A stretch of 64,000 bases of DNA from VXNE01 sp965116625 (GCA_965116625.1 OZ220717.1:1116001-1180000); one strand, 5' to 3'. Positions 16,790 through 25,783 are shown, counted from the stretch's first letter. Numbers and translations are program-made. Notes: generated by a model not told the origin, from the letters alone.

Positions 16790-16790
16790 G
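16715..16790. repeat. Dispersed palindromic repeat, copy R4 (at the 5' end of tadE)
   Basis: This copy has the CCGGGGGAGCTTCCTCG arm, then GCGTAAAGAAGTGCCGACGG...GGCGGATGCGTACTTCCATG. On the minus strand it reads as the start and leader of tadE. An extra local stem (CCGACGG/CCGTCGG) lies in its middle. Confidence 0.8.
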
Positions 16791-16844
16791 AGAAGTCTTG
16801 ATATGCGCCTGAACGGTGCGACCGGTGAGTGGGGAGTTTTCAAA

Positions 16845-16853
16845 TATACTATA
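16845..16853. promoter_or_regulatory. Putative shared -10 region between tadE and the SPOR gene
   Basis: The AT-rich sequence TATACTATAG lies in the short gap between two divergent genes. TATACT could be a -10 box for the plus-strand gene, and TATAGT on the other strand for tadE. No good -35 hexamer was found for either, so this is only a suggestion. Confidence 0.3.
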
Positions 16854-16893
16854 GTGAATTCTGCCCTCGCCATATTAGGGAACTGAAAAGGTT

Positions 16894-19266
16894 GTGTTCC
16901 TGGCGCCCGTTCTTGTCGTGATCCGCGCGTCGGGTTTCGGCATCGCTTTCAGCGCGGCGACCCTACTCATCGGCAGCTGTTCGGTCCTGCCCAACGAAGG
17001 CGACACGTTGCGTATCAAGCGTGTCGAAGAAGCGGTCTTGCCCATGGCGAGAGTCGCCCTCGAAGCCGAACAGACGGAGACGGCGAGACGACTCTACCTG
17101 CGCCTTCTCGACGTCGACCCAAACTCGGTGAGGGCGCGCATGGGTTTGGGCGATATAGCGGTCGCGCGCCAGGAATCTGCTGAAGCTGCCCGCTGGTATG
17201 CGGCCGCGCTGGCGCATGCGAGGGAGGCCGGCGAACGGCACGCGGCGCTTCTCGCGCACGGACGGGCGGCGTTGGCCGCTGGCGAACTCCAGGCGGCCCG
17301 CAGGAGTTTCGCGCGCCTGACCTCGAAAAGGGAGGCCGCGCCGACCGCGAGCATCGCCTGGGGTTTGAACGGCCTGGGGCTCATCGCACTGCTCGAAGGC
17401 GACGTTCGCGGTGCCATAAGGCTGATGGAACAGGCTGTGCTCCTGGCGCCCGAAGAGAAGATGCTTGCCGATAACCTCTCGCGCGCGCTCGACATGTCCT
17501 CGGGCGTTGCGCCCGAATCTTCGGGGGCCGGCCAGATGGATGGTTCCTCAACATCGGCGCCTCCCGCAGCGTCGCCCGAGAGACAACGCCCCGCTCGAAC
17601 CGAACACCTGACAGCCGTGGCCCCGGCGGAGGAGCGGACCCTCCCGACACCGCCACCAGCAACGGATGCCGTGCGAGACGGCGGTGAGCGGAACGAAACA
17701 CAGCCGGAACCGAATGTCCCGGAGCTGGACAGGAGTGACCTGCGGCCCCACGCGATCAAGGTGGGTGGAGAGTATTTCGTCCGGATCGGGGTCTATGCCC
17801 TGGAGTCTGCGGCCCAGGGCCTTGCCTCCGAACTCCGGCGCGTTACGACGGAAGTGGTTGACGTGACCGAATTCGGCATGGGTGCCGGCAGCAATGCGGT
17901 CAGGCTGTATCGGGTCCTCATCGGGCCGATTGCGTCCAGGGTAGGGCTTGACGACCTGGTGGGCACCCTGGAGGAGATGGGATACGGCGCCGCACGGGTC
18001 CCGCCGTCCGAATCGTCGCGGTCTGGACTGGCAGCAACGCAGGAGGCGGGGCAGCCTGCGCAACAGCCCGAAGCCGGTCCGGAGTTGGTTGAGGTGTTCC
18101 TGGCCGGTGACGAAGCCGAAGCGACGCCAGCCGCGGATCAGGTCCAGCTGGCGCCGGAGGCCGCTTCCGAGGAGGAGACATACATCGCAGCGTCCGCACC
18201 TGCCGAGGATGAGTTCCCCCCCGACGAAGTGGAGCCCGATCCGACGGAGAGAGATGCCGGTTCGTCACCGGGTGAGGTCGGCGCCGTATCGACTGTGGCG
18301 CAACAGGCGGTCCCCGAACCGGGGCGAAACCATTTTGGCGCGGAACAGACGGGTTCCGGTACGGCAGCGGCCGGCGTTTCAACACCGGTCGTTCCTGGTG
18401 CCGCATCTCTTGCTGGCAACGGGACGGAGGACATTCCGCAGTTCCTGCAGGTGGGTGCCTACACGGTCCGCTCGACCGCGGAAGCGCTCGCGGCTGAAGT
18501 CGGGAGTGTCGCGCGCGCCCCGGTTCGAATCGTCGAGGCGGAACTGGCCAATGGCGAGACGATGTATCGTGTGCAGGTCGGTCCCATCAGCTCGCGACGG
18601 GAGCTGATGTCACTCAGCGAGACGTTGATCTCCCGCGGTTATGGAACCGTGCGTGTATTGTCGGGACGGGCGGCGGATTCGGCGGTGGACGGTTCCGAAC
18701 CAGTTTCTCCCCAACAGCTCCTCGCGCCAGTTTCGCCTCAACGCCGGGTAAGGGCGTTCATCGTGCACGAGGACGGGCGGCGCTTCCTGCAGATGGGCGC
18801 CTACGCCGTCCGCGCGACGGCGGATACGCTCGCCTCGCAACTGCGCCTGGTCACCTCGGACCCGGTTCTCGTCGTGCAGGCGCCGGGCAACGACGGGACG
18901 ACCCTCCACCGTGTACGCATAGGCCCGGTCGATGCCGACGCCTCCCTGTCAGCATTGCTCGACATGCTTAGGTCCAGCTATGGCTCCGGGTGGACATTAC
19001 CCACGATCGAAACGCACCAACGCAGAACCGCATTCATCGTCCACGAAGACTCGCAGCGATTCCTGCAGTTCGGCGCCTTCACGACCCTTGCGGCCGCGGA
19101 TGCTCTGGCGGGCGAACTGCGCGGCCGGGTTGACGGGGTGCGCGTCTCGGAGGTCGCACGCGGTGGCGGCCTGATCTACCGGGTTCGGGCGGGACCCATA
19201 GGGTCGGAGGATTCGCTGTCGGCCCTGATCGAAGCCATCGAACCGTTGGGATTTGTCGTCGACTGA
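16894..19266 (+). CDS. TPR lipoprotein with four SPOR domains
   Basis: This 790-residue protein has a hydrophobic N-terminus with a lipobox-like LLIGSC, TPR-like helices at ~45-200 (TADD-like: ARRLYLRLLDVDPNSVRARMGLG), and an Ala/Pro/Glu-rich linker. Four SPOR domains start near residues 286, 515, 628 and 720 (each FLQxGAY/F... then YRVxxGPI). SPOR domains bind peptidoglycan lacking stem peptides. The TPR part suggests it takes the place of TadD, the outer-membrane pilotin of Tad systems, with the SPOR array anchoring it to the wall; that is inference. It starts at GTG 16894 (GTG 16918 is also possible) and splits the tad genes by pointing the other way. It ends 4 bases before the tadZ stop. 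Confidence 0.82.
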   Translation: MFLAPVLVVIRASGFGIAFSAATLLIGSCSVLPNEGDTLRIKRVEEAVLPMARVALEAEQTETARRLYLRLLDVDPNSVRARMGLGDIAVARQESAEAARWYAAALAHAREAGERHAALLAHGRAALAAGELQAARRSFARLTSKREAAPTASIAWGLNGLGLIALLEGDVRGAIRLMEQAVLLAPEEKMLADNLSRALDMSSGVAPESSGAGQMDGSSTSAPPAASPERQRPARTEHLTAVAPAEERTLPTPPPATDAVRDGGERNETQPEPNVPELDRSDLRPHAIKVGGEYFVRIGVYALESAAQGLASELRRVTTEVVDVTEFGMGAGSNAVRLYRVLIGPIASRVGLDDLVGTLEEMGYGAARVPPSESSRSGLAATQEAGQPAQQPEAGPELVEVFLAGDEAEATPAADQVQLAPEAASEEETYIAASAPAEDEFPPDEVEPDPTERDAGSSPGEVGAVSTVAQQAVPEPGRNHFGAEQTGSGTAAAGVSTPVVPGAASLAGNGTEDIPQFLQVGAYTVRSTAEALAAEVGSVARAPVRIVEAELANGETMYRVQVGPISSRRELMSLSETLISRGYGTVRVLSGRAADSAVDGSEPVSPQQLLAPVSPQRRVRAFIVHEDGRRFLQMGAYAVRATADTLASQLRLVTSDPVLVVQAPGNDGTTLHRVRIGPVDADASLSALLDMLRSSYGSGWTLPTIETHQRRTAFIVHEDSQRFLQFGAFTTLAAADALAGELRGRVDGVRVSEVARGGGLIYRVRAGPIGSEDSLSALIEAIEPLGFVVD

Positions 19267-19270
19267 CCGA

Positions 19271-20365
19271 TCACCCGTTCTCTTCTGCCGAGCTCAGCCC
19301 GAGCATGGGGAGCAGGAACTGATTGAGTACCGCGCGTTCGCGCCGCGAGATTGCCCTTTCGGGTTCGCCCAGCGCCATGGCTCGAGCCATCCCCCTGATG
19401 TATGGAATCTCGAAATCGGGCAGTCGGCCACCGAAACCCGAGCGCAGTTGATCCTGGCTGATCAGCCTCGGAAGGGGCCGCGTATGGTTCATGACAAGCG
19501 TGGATGTGGCCCCATCGAGAATGCGCAGCCAGCGGACGGCAATCGATATTCCGGCGGGAGTCGGCTCGAACACGATGATGTGATTCGAAATGAGGTTGCG
19601 CAACGCGTCCACATGGAAGACCTGCGCCCCGCATACCAGGATCATGTGCGCCTGCAGAGAGAGCGCCTGGAGCAGTGCCGGCAGTCCCCGGTCGTCGAAT
19701 TCCTCGCGTCCCGCCTGGTCTACCGGATGGGCCACGAGGCCAATGCGAGGTGACACCCGCGCCTGCAGGCGTTCGATGGACATTTCGCCGTCGGTTTCCA
19801 GGGCTTGCGCCAGTCCGCGCGGCGGCTGCGTGTCGAATGCGAGCGAAAGGGAACCGAAACTCGGGTCGAGATCGACACAGCTGATGTAACGTCCCGCGTC
19901 GGCGGCCGTGCGCGCCAGCAAGGTGGTCAGGGTGTTGGTTCCCATGCCCTTGCCGAGGATCAGGAGAATCCGGCTGGTCTGCACCTCGGGCCGCTCTTCT
20001 TCCGCGTTGATGGCGGCGATCTCGCGCATGGCGTTGCGCAGGCCGGGAGCATCGAGGGGTTTCGGCAGGTAGAGGAAAATCCCGCCCCGGTACAGTTCGT
20101 TGGCCAGTGTCACGTTGTTCTCGGAGCCGGTGGCAAGCACCACGGTTTCCGGACGGGACACCTGCATCAGCGCGGGCACGTATACGATGGGGTTCTGTTC
20201 CCCGTCGAGATCGACGAGGAGCGTCTCGGGAGAACGGTCCGTTCGATAGGTCAGCGCGGCGCTCCGGACGGTGCCGCGTCTTACGGTCGCTTGCGGTTCG
20301 ACCTCTTCAACGAGCCGCCGGCTGGCGGCATCGTGGAGAAAGGCGACCAAATCTGTCTCGGCCAT
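19271..20365 (-). CDS. tadZ: TadZ/CpaE-like localisation protein with altered P-loop
   Basis: TadZ places Tad pilus machines in the cell. The 364-residue product has an N-terminal receiver-like half (LLVDLDGE..., LFLPKPL-like LYLPKPLDAPGLRNA) and a C-terminal ParA/MinD-type half (ISCVDLDPSFGSLSLAFD). The P-loop reads GKGMGTNTLTT, so the Lys of the usual GKT is missing and the protein is probably a poor ATPase; some TadZ proteins are known to be atypical ATPases. It is followed on the same strand by the lipoprotein, rcpA and rcpC genes upstream. Confidence 0.88.
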   Translation of the reverse strand: MAETDLVAFLHDAASRRLVEEVEPQATVRRGTVRSAALTYRTDRSPETLLVDLDGEQNPIVYVPALMQVSRPETVVLATGSENNVTLANELYRGGIFLYLPKPLDAPGLRNAMREIAAINAEEERPEVQTSRILLILGKGMGTNTLTTLLARTAADAGRYISCVDLDPSFGSLSLAFDTQPPRGLAQALETDGEMSIERLQARVSPRIGLVAHPVDQAGREEFDDRGLPALLQALSLQAHMILVCGAQVFHVDALRNLISNHIIVFEPTPAGISIAVRWLRILDGATSTLVMNHTRPLPRLISQDQLRSGFGGRLPDFEIPYIRGMARAMALGEPERAISRRERAVLNQFLLPMLGLSSAEENG

Positions 20366-20414
20366 GGACTCTCATCGACCCCACAGGTACCCGGTCGTCG
20401 ACCTCGACCCGACG

Positions 20415-20630
20415 TCAGTCGGACCCCTCTTCGCCGGCGCCGCGCCAGGCTTCAACGGCTTGGATGGCCTGGTCGGCGTCGTCCGGCCCTTCGCCCTGTT
20501 TCGCGGACTCGACCATCATTTGCAGGACGAAGTCCAGGTATTCGCCTTCCTCCGGCGCCTGCTTCTGAAACTGGCAAGCAGACAGAAGCCCGCCGAGCGC
20601 CACCAATCCGAGTATCCGAAGGCGTTGCAT
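20415..20630 (-). CDS. Small lipoprotein in the tad locus
   Basis: A 71-residue lipoprotein with a clear signal and lipobox (GLVALGGLLSAC), then an acidic mature part (EEGEYLDFVLQMMVESAKQGEGPDD). It sits between tadZ and the secretin gene in the same direction. Its position fits a pilotin or TadD/RcpB-like accessory role for secretin RcpA, but no family was recognised. Confidence 0.65.
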   Translation of the reverse strand: MQRLRILGLVALGGLLSACQFQKQAPEEGEYLDFVLQMMVESAKQGEGPDDADQAIQAVEAWRGAGEEGSD

Positions 20631-20731
20631 CAGTTTTCTTCCCCATTGTTCGAGCGGGTAAGCATTGCGTACCGCCCAGTGCCGCAGGCGATTCTACGGT
20701 TTCGCCAGCTTTGGCCGCAACATGCGTTCGA

Positions 20732-22207
20732 TCAGTAGTAGAACTCGTTGCCGAGCCGCCGCGCGTCAGGGTCGGCGATGGCGCGGGCGAACCCGGCCAA
20801 TGTCTCGGTCTCGGGTACGGCCACCGGAGCGACGATGCGCGGCGTGACCACGATGATCAGTTCGACGGACCGGTCCGTGTCACGTGTCTGGCGGAACAAC
20901 CCGCCCCATAGGGGGATGTCCTTCAACAACGGTATGCCGGTGTTCGAACTTCCCGACGTCCGGCGGTAAAGGCCAGCGATCGCAATGGACTCGCCGTCCC
21001 CCAGTTCGACGGTGGTCGCAGCCGAGCGCTCGTTGATGTTGGGGACGAAGGCGCCGAAGATGTTCGCGCCCCCCGGCGCGATTTCCCGAATGCGTGGCTG
21101 CACGGTGAGCGAAATCTGGTCGTTGTCGAGCACCGTCGGGGTGAAGGTCAGGCTCACGCCCGTCTGCCGGTATTCGGTGCCGACGTTGCCACCCTCTGCC
21201 GCGGTGGGCACCGGTACTTCCACGCCCGAGAAAAACTCGGCCGGCTGACCGCTTACCGCGGTAATGTTCGGTCGGGCCAGGACGACAGCCAGTCCGTTCT
21301 CCGCCAGGGCTTCCAGGAAGGCCGAGCCGCGATACTTGGCGCCGTGGATGTCCTTGTAGTGCGCGAGGACGATGCCGCCATCGCCGCCGCGCGTACCACG
21401 GGAAATGCCCGGCTCCAGCGTCTGGAGTTCCGCCTGCGGTGTATTTGCGGTCGCTTCTTCCACCAGACGACCGATGCCGGGAGGCAGGTTTTCCGGGAGC
21501 AGCGGGGCAAACGAGAGGTTTTGCGAGTAGACGTCCGCAATCTGCAGCGCCCCCGTTCCCAGGCGCACCCCGGATACCATCGTCCGCAAGGGATGTGCGA
21601 AGGGGTTGATATCGAGCGACCAGTCGATTCCCAGTTCCCGGGTGACGCTGCGAGACACTTCGGAAATGACGGCTTCGAGGTTCACCTGGACCGGGCTGTC
21701 GAGGGAGACGGCGTCCACGACCTGGGTCTCGCCCGCGACGCTGCGCACCGCGCGAAGTACGAGCTCCGCCTGCGAAGGACTCTTCGCCGCACCCGCAACC
21801 AGTAGCGTGTCGCCGATGGAATCGACCCTTATGTCGGCCCCTTCGCCGACGATCCGCGACACGATCGCCTGGGCGTCCTCGGACTGTTGCGTCCTGACCT
21901 CGACGTTGAACGTTCCCAGGAGTGCGTTGCGGGTGTCATATACCTCGAGGCGCGTGGTGCCGGGTGCATAGCCCAGTACGACCAGGTTTCGCGTGTCGAG
22001 CACTTCGACATCGGCCGTGTCGGGATCGACGATCAGGGCCGTGCCGATGTCAGCCGGAAAGGTGAGTGTTTCCGAGCGTCCGGGGAGGAGAGTGACGGTC
22101 TGGCTCTCTGCGGGTGCGGCCAGCGTGCCGACTCCGAAACAGCAGGCGATAGCTACCCATGCGCATGCAAGGACACGCGGTCGCGACGGTCGGTGAATGC
22201 CGCGCAT
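20732..22207 (-). CDS. rcpA: Flp pilus secretin RcpA/CpaC
   Basis: This is the outer-membrane secretin ring through which the Flp pilus passes. The 491-residue product has a signal peptide (LACAWVAIACCFGVGTLAAPAES), the pilus-assembly N-domain (VTLLPGRSETLTFPADIGTALIVDPDTADVEV), a BON-like domain near residues 110-170 and the secretin domain from ~200 (VNLEAVISEVSRSVTRELGIDW, VPVPTAAEGG, YRQTGVSLTFTPTVLDN). ATG 22207 has a GAGG 6 bases upstream and lies 8 bases after the rcpC stop; the longer frame from 22270 would overlap rcpC. Confidence 0.93.
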   Translation of the reverse strand: MRGIHRPSRPRVLACAWVAIACCFGVGTLAAPAESQTVTLLPGRSETLTFPADIGTALIVDPDTADVEVLDTRNLVVLGYAPGTTRLEVYDTRNALLGTFNVEVRTQQSEDAQAIVSRIVGEGADIRVDSIGDTLLVAGAAKSPSQAELVLRAVRSVAGETQVVDAVSLDSPVQVNLEAVISEVSRSVTRELGIDWSLDINPFAHPLRTMVSGVRLGTGALQIADVYSQNLSFAPLLPENLPPGIGRLVEEATANTPQAELQTLEPGISRGTRGGDGGIVLAHYKDIHGAKYRGSAFLEALAENGLAVVLARPNITAVSGQPAEFFSGVEVPVPTAAEGGNVGTEYRQTGVSLTFTPTVLDNDQISLTVQPRIREIAPGGANIFGAFVPNINERSAATTVELGDGESIAIAGLYRRTSGSSNTGIPLLKDIPLWGGLFRQTRDTDRSVELIIVVTPRIVAPVAVPETETLAGFARAIADPDARRLGNEFYY

Positions 22208-22214
22208 GACAACC

Positions 22215-23288
22215 TCAATCGCCGCGCAACGCTTCGGCGAGGAGGTTTGCGGCTTCTTCGGCCGAGTCATTCTCTCCTGCCTCCAGGATCTCTTCGCTCG
22301 ACCGGCCGCGGCCGCGAATGACGCGGACCTTTGGCAATGGCGGCGCCACCTCCTCCTCGGAGGGACCCAGTCCCTGCATCACCTCGGCGAACCGGACCGG
22401 CATCGAGACCTCGTCCCAACCAAGGGCCCTGGACCTCTCCAGGGCGATGGCCTCGACCGAAACGCCGGAAACGGGACGCACGACAAGCGTGAGTTGACCG
22501 GTCACGACGGCGAGCGCGATGCGTTCCGCGTCCAGTGTCGATACCTCCAGCGTATAGGTTTCGCCCGAGGGCGGTTCGGGACGTTGAAGCACGCCTCCGG
22601 CGGCGATGGATGTCGTGCCGTAGCGGTTCATGTCCATCGTCGCGGAACCGACGGCGAGCACGCGCACGTCGCGCACGATGACCTGGGACGCGGGTCCGGC
22701 GCTGCCACCCATTTCCTGCGGAACGCCACCGGAGCCCGGGGAGTGAACGAGAATCACGTCAACGCGATCGCCCGGGTAGATGATCTGCGCACGAGTCGTC
22801 GCCGGGTCCACGGTCACCGTCATCGCGCGGTGACCCGGTGACAGCACGGCGGTGACGAACCCGGGCATGCCCGACATCACGAGGTTCTCCCAGGTGATGA
22901 GTTCGCCGGCGCCGATACCCCTGCGCGTCACCGCACCGAGCACCGATTCGAGCGGTACGGCGTCCTTGATGACGGCACGGGACAGGTCGACAGGTTCGAG
23001 CCACTCCTGCCACTCCACCATGTCCATGTTCAGCAGAACACCGCGGCCAATGTCGCGGGCTGCCACCAACACTGTCGGGGCTATTTCCGGCTCAGCCTCG
23101 GGCGGGAGCTCTGGTGGGGGTGCCTCGTCTGGAGCCGCAGCCGCTTCATCGGCCGCGGGCGGCGGTTCGTCAGGTGACATTTGGCCGATGACGAACCAGG
23201 CACCGGCCACCACGACGATGGCCACGAAGGCCGGCACAAGGTTGCGCGGGCGAAACAGGTCGGGGCGAAAGTAATCCGACAATGCCAT
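22215..23288 (-). CDS. rcpC: Flp pilus assembly protein RcpC/CpaB
   Basis: The 357-residue protein is a CpaB/RcpC-type component with a single N-terminal membrane anchor (LVPAFVAIVVVAGAWFVIG), an Ala/Pro/Glu-rich periplasmic linker and an SAF domain (VLVAARDIGRGVLLNMDMVEW, GIGAGELITWENL). The RcpC/CpaB domain follows (AMTVTVDPATTRAQIIYPGDRVDVIL). It is thought to help secretin function and pilus retention at the periplasmic side. It is 8 bases upstream of rcpA. Confidence 0.92.
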   Translation of the reverse strand: MALSDYFRPDLFRPRNLVPAFVAIVVVAGAWFVIGQMSPDEPPPAADEAAAAPDEAPPPELPPEAEPEIAPTVLVAARDIGRGVLLNMDMVEWQEWLEPVDLSRAVIKDAVPLESVLGAVTRRGIGAGELITWENLVMSGMPGFVTAVLSPGHRAMTVTVDPATTRAQIIYPGDRVDVILVHSPGSGGVPQEMGGSAGPASQVIVRDVRVLAVGSATMDMNRYGTTSIAAGGVLQRPEPPSGETYTLEVSTLDAERIALAVVTGQLTLVVRPVSGVSVEAIALERSRALGWDEVSMPVRFAEVMQGLGPSEEEVAPPLPKVRVIRGRGRSSEEILEAGENDSAEEAANLLAEALRGD

Positions 23289-23332
23289 CGGTACGGCCTC
23301 TGATCAGGACTGTCGACGGACGCCCGGGCGGG

Positions 23333-23800
23333 CTATACGGCAATGGCCCGGAGTGCGAGGATCGTGGCGGCCGGGGGTGCGATCGCACAGGCGTAGGGTA
23401 TGCCGCGATCCCGAAATGCCCGGGAAATCCGGAACAACGCGGGAAGCGCGAGGAGCAGTCCGAACAATCCGGTCGCGAGTAGCGCAAACCCCAGGTCGGC
23501 CGGCCCGAGCCACATGGCAAGCGCCGCCAGCAACTTGCCGTCGCCGCCCCCGAGCCATCCGAAGGCATGAAGGCAGAAACCCATAACGAAGGCCGCTGCC
23601 CCGCAGACGATGCCCATGAGCGGTTCGCCGTTGAGCGCTTCGGGTGCCAGGGCGGCCGTCAGCACCCAGAGAAGCACCAGGGAGCCGACAATCCAATGCG
23701 GCACCTCTCGGTGTTTGACATCTGTCCACACCGCTACTAGCGAAAGAAGGACACAACACCATAACGCCGTCACCCCGAGCGTTTCTGCGCTGGCGCTCAA
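23333..23800 (-). CDS. tadV: Prepilin peptidase TadV/CpaA
   Basis: TadV is the aspartic membrane peptidase that trims the Flp pilin and the TadE/F pseudopilins. In this 155-residue protein the two catalytic aspartates are visible: Asp27 in WTDVKHREVPHW and Asp87 in GGGDGK. Four or more hydrophobic helices surround them, and the methyltransferase domain of larger PilD enzymes is absent, as expected for TadV. The start is TTG at 23800. Confidence 0.9.
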   Translation of the reverse strand: MSASAETLGVTALWCCVLLSLVAVWTDVKHREVPHWIVGSLVLLWVLTAALAPEALNGEPLMGIVCGAAAFVMGFCLHAFGWLGGGDGKLLAALAMWLGPADLGFALLATGLFGLLLALPALFRISRAFRDRGIPYACAIAPPAATILALRAIAV

Positions 23801-23844
23801 CTATCCGTAGAGGCCCTGCAGCTCGGGATGACGTTGCCGGCCAA

Positions 23845-24072
23845 CTAGGTGACCTTGCTCTTGACAGTACCCACGCCTGTCGTCATTTCGCCGCTCAGGT
23901 CCTTGAACAGTTCCTCGAAGGCGTCGCCCAGGAATCCCGCAGCAAGAGCTACCGCGGCGATTATAGCGACGACCATGAGCGCGTATTCGACCGTAGATAC
24001 CCCTCGAAGGTCAGCAACAAAGGCGGTGAGCTTGGCCGCTATGTTGGAGACATACTTCGAAATCAATTCCAT
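23845..24072 (-). CDS. flp: Flp-type pilin
   Basis: The 75-residue product is the main Flp pilus subunit precursor. It has an unusually long basic/amphipathic leader ending LRG, then VSTVEYALMVVAIIAAVALAAGFLG, matching the Flp cleavage motif G|xxxxEY with Glu at +5 and Tyr at +6. The C-terminal part (ALF-like AFEELFKDLSGEMTT) is short, as in the family. It is the first gene of the flp-tadV-rcpC-rcpA run, which fits high expression. Confidence 0.92.
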   Translation of the reverse strand: MELISKYVSNIAAKLTAFVADLRGVSTVEYALMVVAIIAAVALAAGFLGDAFEELFKDLSGEMTTGVGTVKSKVT

Positions 24073-24112
24073 TACTCAGCCACTCCATATTCGAAGACCG
24101 GTCGCGCTTGAT

Positions 24113-24142
24113 ACCATATTTGCGCCACTAACGCATCATCAA
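24113..24142 (-). promoter_or_regulatory. Putative sigma-70 promoter of flp
   Basis: On the minus strand TTGATG (24142-24137) and TATGGT (24118-24113) are separated by 18 bases, about 40 bases upstream of the flp start. Both hexamers fit the sigma-70 consensus at four or more positions. The placement before a pilin gene is sensible, but no transcript start is known. Confidence 0.4.
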
Positions 24143-24172
24143 ATCGTCTCACCAATTCGCCGGTCTCTGCGC

Positions 24173-25783
24173 ATGAGAGTGTACCGAGAAGAGCCGCGCC
24201 GAGTTCGCCCCGAAGTCGCCGCAGTTCCACTCATCGTAGTAGCGACATTCGCCTTTCGGGCGAAGTCGCTGGCCGTAGGCGTGGGAGCCGATGAATTCAG
24301 TCTCCTGGCGATGGCGGAGGTAATCCGGGAAGGCGGGTTTCCTTACGCGGTTTTCTGGGACGTGAGACCGCCCCTTGTGTACCTCTGGGGCCTGCCTTCC
24401 GCATACATCACGGATGCCGCTACGGCGATCAAGACGCTTAGATTGATGGCCTTGTTTGCCCAGGGGGTGGCGGCCTGGCTGTTCTTCTGCATGTTCCGCC
24501 GACAGCTCGGTTCTCTCGCCGCCTCTCTCGGGACTGTAGCGCTCCTGGCGTCCGTCAACATGGACGAACTTCACCACCTGGCCGTGCCAAACCACTTTGC
24601 GATGGCCATGTCCCTCGGGGCGTTCGCATGTGTCGTGGAGGGCTTGAGGCGTAACCTGCGATCGATATACCACCTGTCCGCCGTACTGGCGGGCGTGTTG
24701 CCTTGGATGATGGTCCATGCGGCACTCGCCGCCCTGGCTATCGCGGCGTTGGCGATCCTGGGAGCCTGGTCGAAAGACCGCCGCTGGGTCTGGACCTGGC
24801 TCGCTATTGCATCGCTTCCAACCGTTGCCGTCGTAGGCGCATACGCTGTCTGGGGTCCTTTCGACGTGTTCGTCCGTACGGTCCTGCTCGCGCCCATCGA
24901 CTTCGTGATGGAAGGACTCGCCAAAGGAACGTCGTTCCCTATCGATCGTGAGACCGCAAGCGTATCTCCCGCGATGCTGCACTACGTCGTTCTGCTCGTG
25001 GCCGGAATACCAATCCTCGCTGCCATGGTCCACAAGGCTTCACCGGGTTCGCCCCTGCGTCTCAGTCCGTACCTGATCCTGCCTCCGGTTCTCCCGTTGG
25101 TCCTGATGGGTTACATCAAGAACACGGCGCCGGAGTACTGGATCGATGCGGCCCCCGCAGCGGCGCTTCTCGTTGCTGCCTCAGTGTATGGACTTTTCTC
25201 ATGGAATGCGTGGATCGCGTTCGCCGGGAATCGATATCTTCGACCGTCTGTCCTCCGAGGATGTGTATCGATATACATCGGGCTTGTATTGTTTCTTCTG
25301 ACTGGCCCTGGCAAGGAAAAACCGGAGCCGACATTGCCCGCGGCATATTGCGAAGCCGCAGCCGGGTGGATCGAGCGACTCGAGCCCGGAGCGACTGTCC
25401 TCGATACGAGCGCGCTTTGTAGTTATTGGATGCTCAAGTCGGATGCACCGCTGCAACCACCTTTCACCTTTACCGATCACTGGTTTCGTCAGTTACATAT
25501 GCGTTGGATTGGAGAAGCGCTTTCGGGCGATGGTGCCGAGAGCACGTCCGCGGAACGATTGGCTGCCGCCATAGGGCCGGCATCCGCGGCGGGCATCATT
25601 CTTGCCGACAGGCGGATCTACGATGAAATCCAGAAACGTCACTGGAGGAAGTCGTTCTTTCGGGACTGGAAGCTCGTGTGGTTCCGCAGTATCGATGGCT
25701 ATGGACCCCAGGACCGCTTTTCGGTGCTGGCTATCTTTCTTCGTCGGGGTGCTTTTCCGGGCGACGGTCTACAGTGGCCGTAG
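24173..25783 (+). CDS. GT-C type membrane glycosyltransferase (copy 1 of a tandem pair)
   Basis: This 536-residue polytopic protein resembles GT39/PMT-like lipid-linked sugar transferases. An early loop carries VGADEFSLLAMAEVI, the acidic position typical of GT-C enzymes, followed by YAVFWDVRPPLVYLWG and about ten hydrophobic helices. The C-terminal ~130 residues are soluble (EAAAGWIERLEPGATVLD, PFTFTDHWFR). Substrate is unknown. It shares this plan and many motifs with the next gene, so the two are tandem duplicates. ATG 24173 is the first start consistent with the paralogue; the frame is open back to 23849 only by chance, antisense to flp. Confidence 0.75.
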   Translation: MRVYREEPRRVRPEVAAVPLIVVATFAFRAKSLAVGVGADEFSLLAMAEVIREGGFPYAVFWDVRPPLVYLWGLPSAYITDAATAIKTLRLMALFAQGVAAWLFFCMFRRQLGSLAASLGTVALLASVNMDELHHLAVPNHFAMAMSLGAFACVVEGLRRNLRSIYHLSAVLAGVLPWMMVHAALAALAIAALAILGAWSKDRRWVWTWLAIASLPTVAVVGAYAVWGPFDVFVRTVLLAPIDFVMEGLAKGTSFPIDRETASVSPAMLHYVVLLVAGIPILAAMVHKASPGSPLRLSPYLILPPVLPLVLMGYIKNTAPEYWIDAAPAAALLVAASVYGLFSWNAWIAFAGNRYLRPSVLRGCVSIYIGLVLFLLTGPGKEKPEPTLPAAYCEAAAGWIERLEPGATVLDTSALCSYWMLKSDAPLQPPFTFTDHWFRQLHMRWIGEALSGDGAESTSAERLAAAIGPASAAGIILADRRIYDEIQKRHWRKSFFRDWKLVWFRSIDGYGPQDRFSVLAIFLRRGAFPGDGLQWP

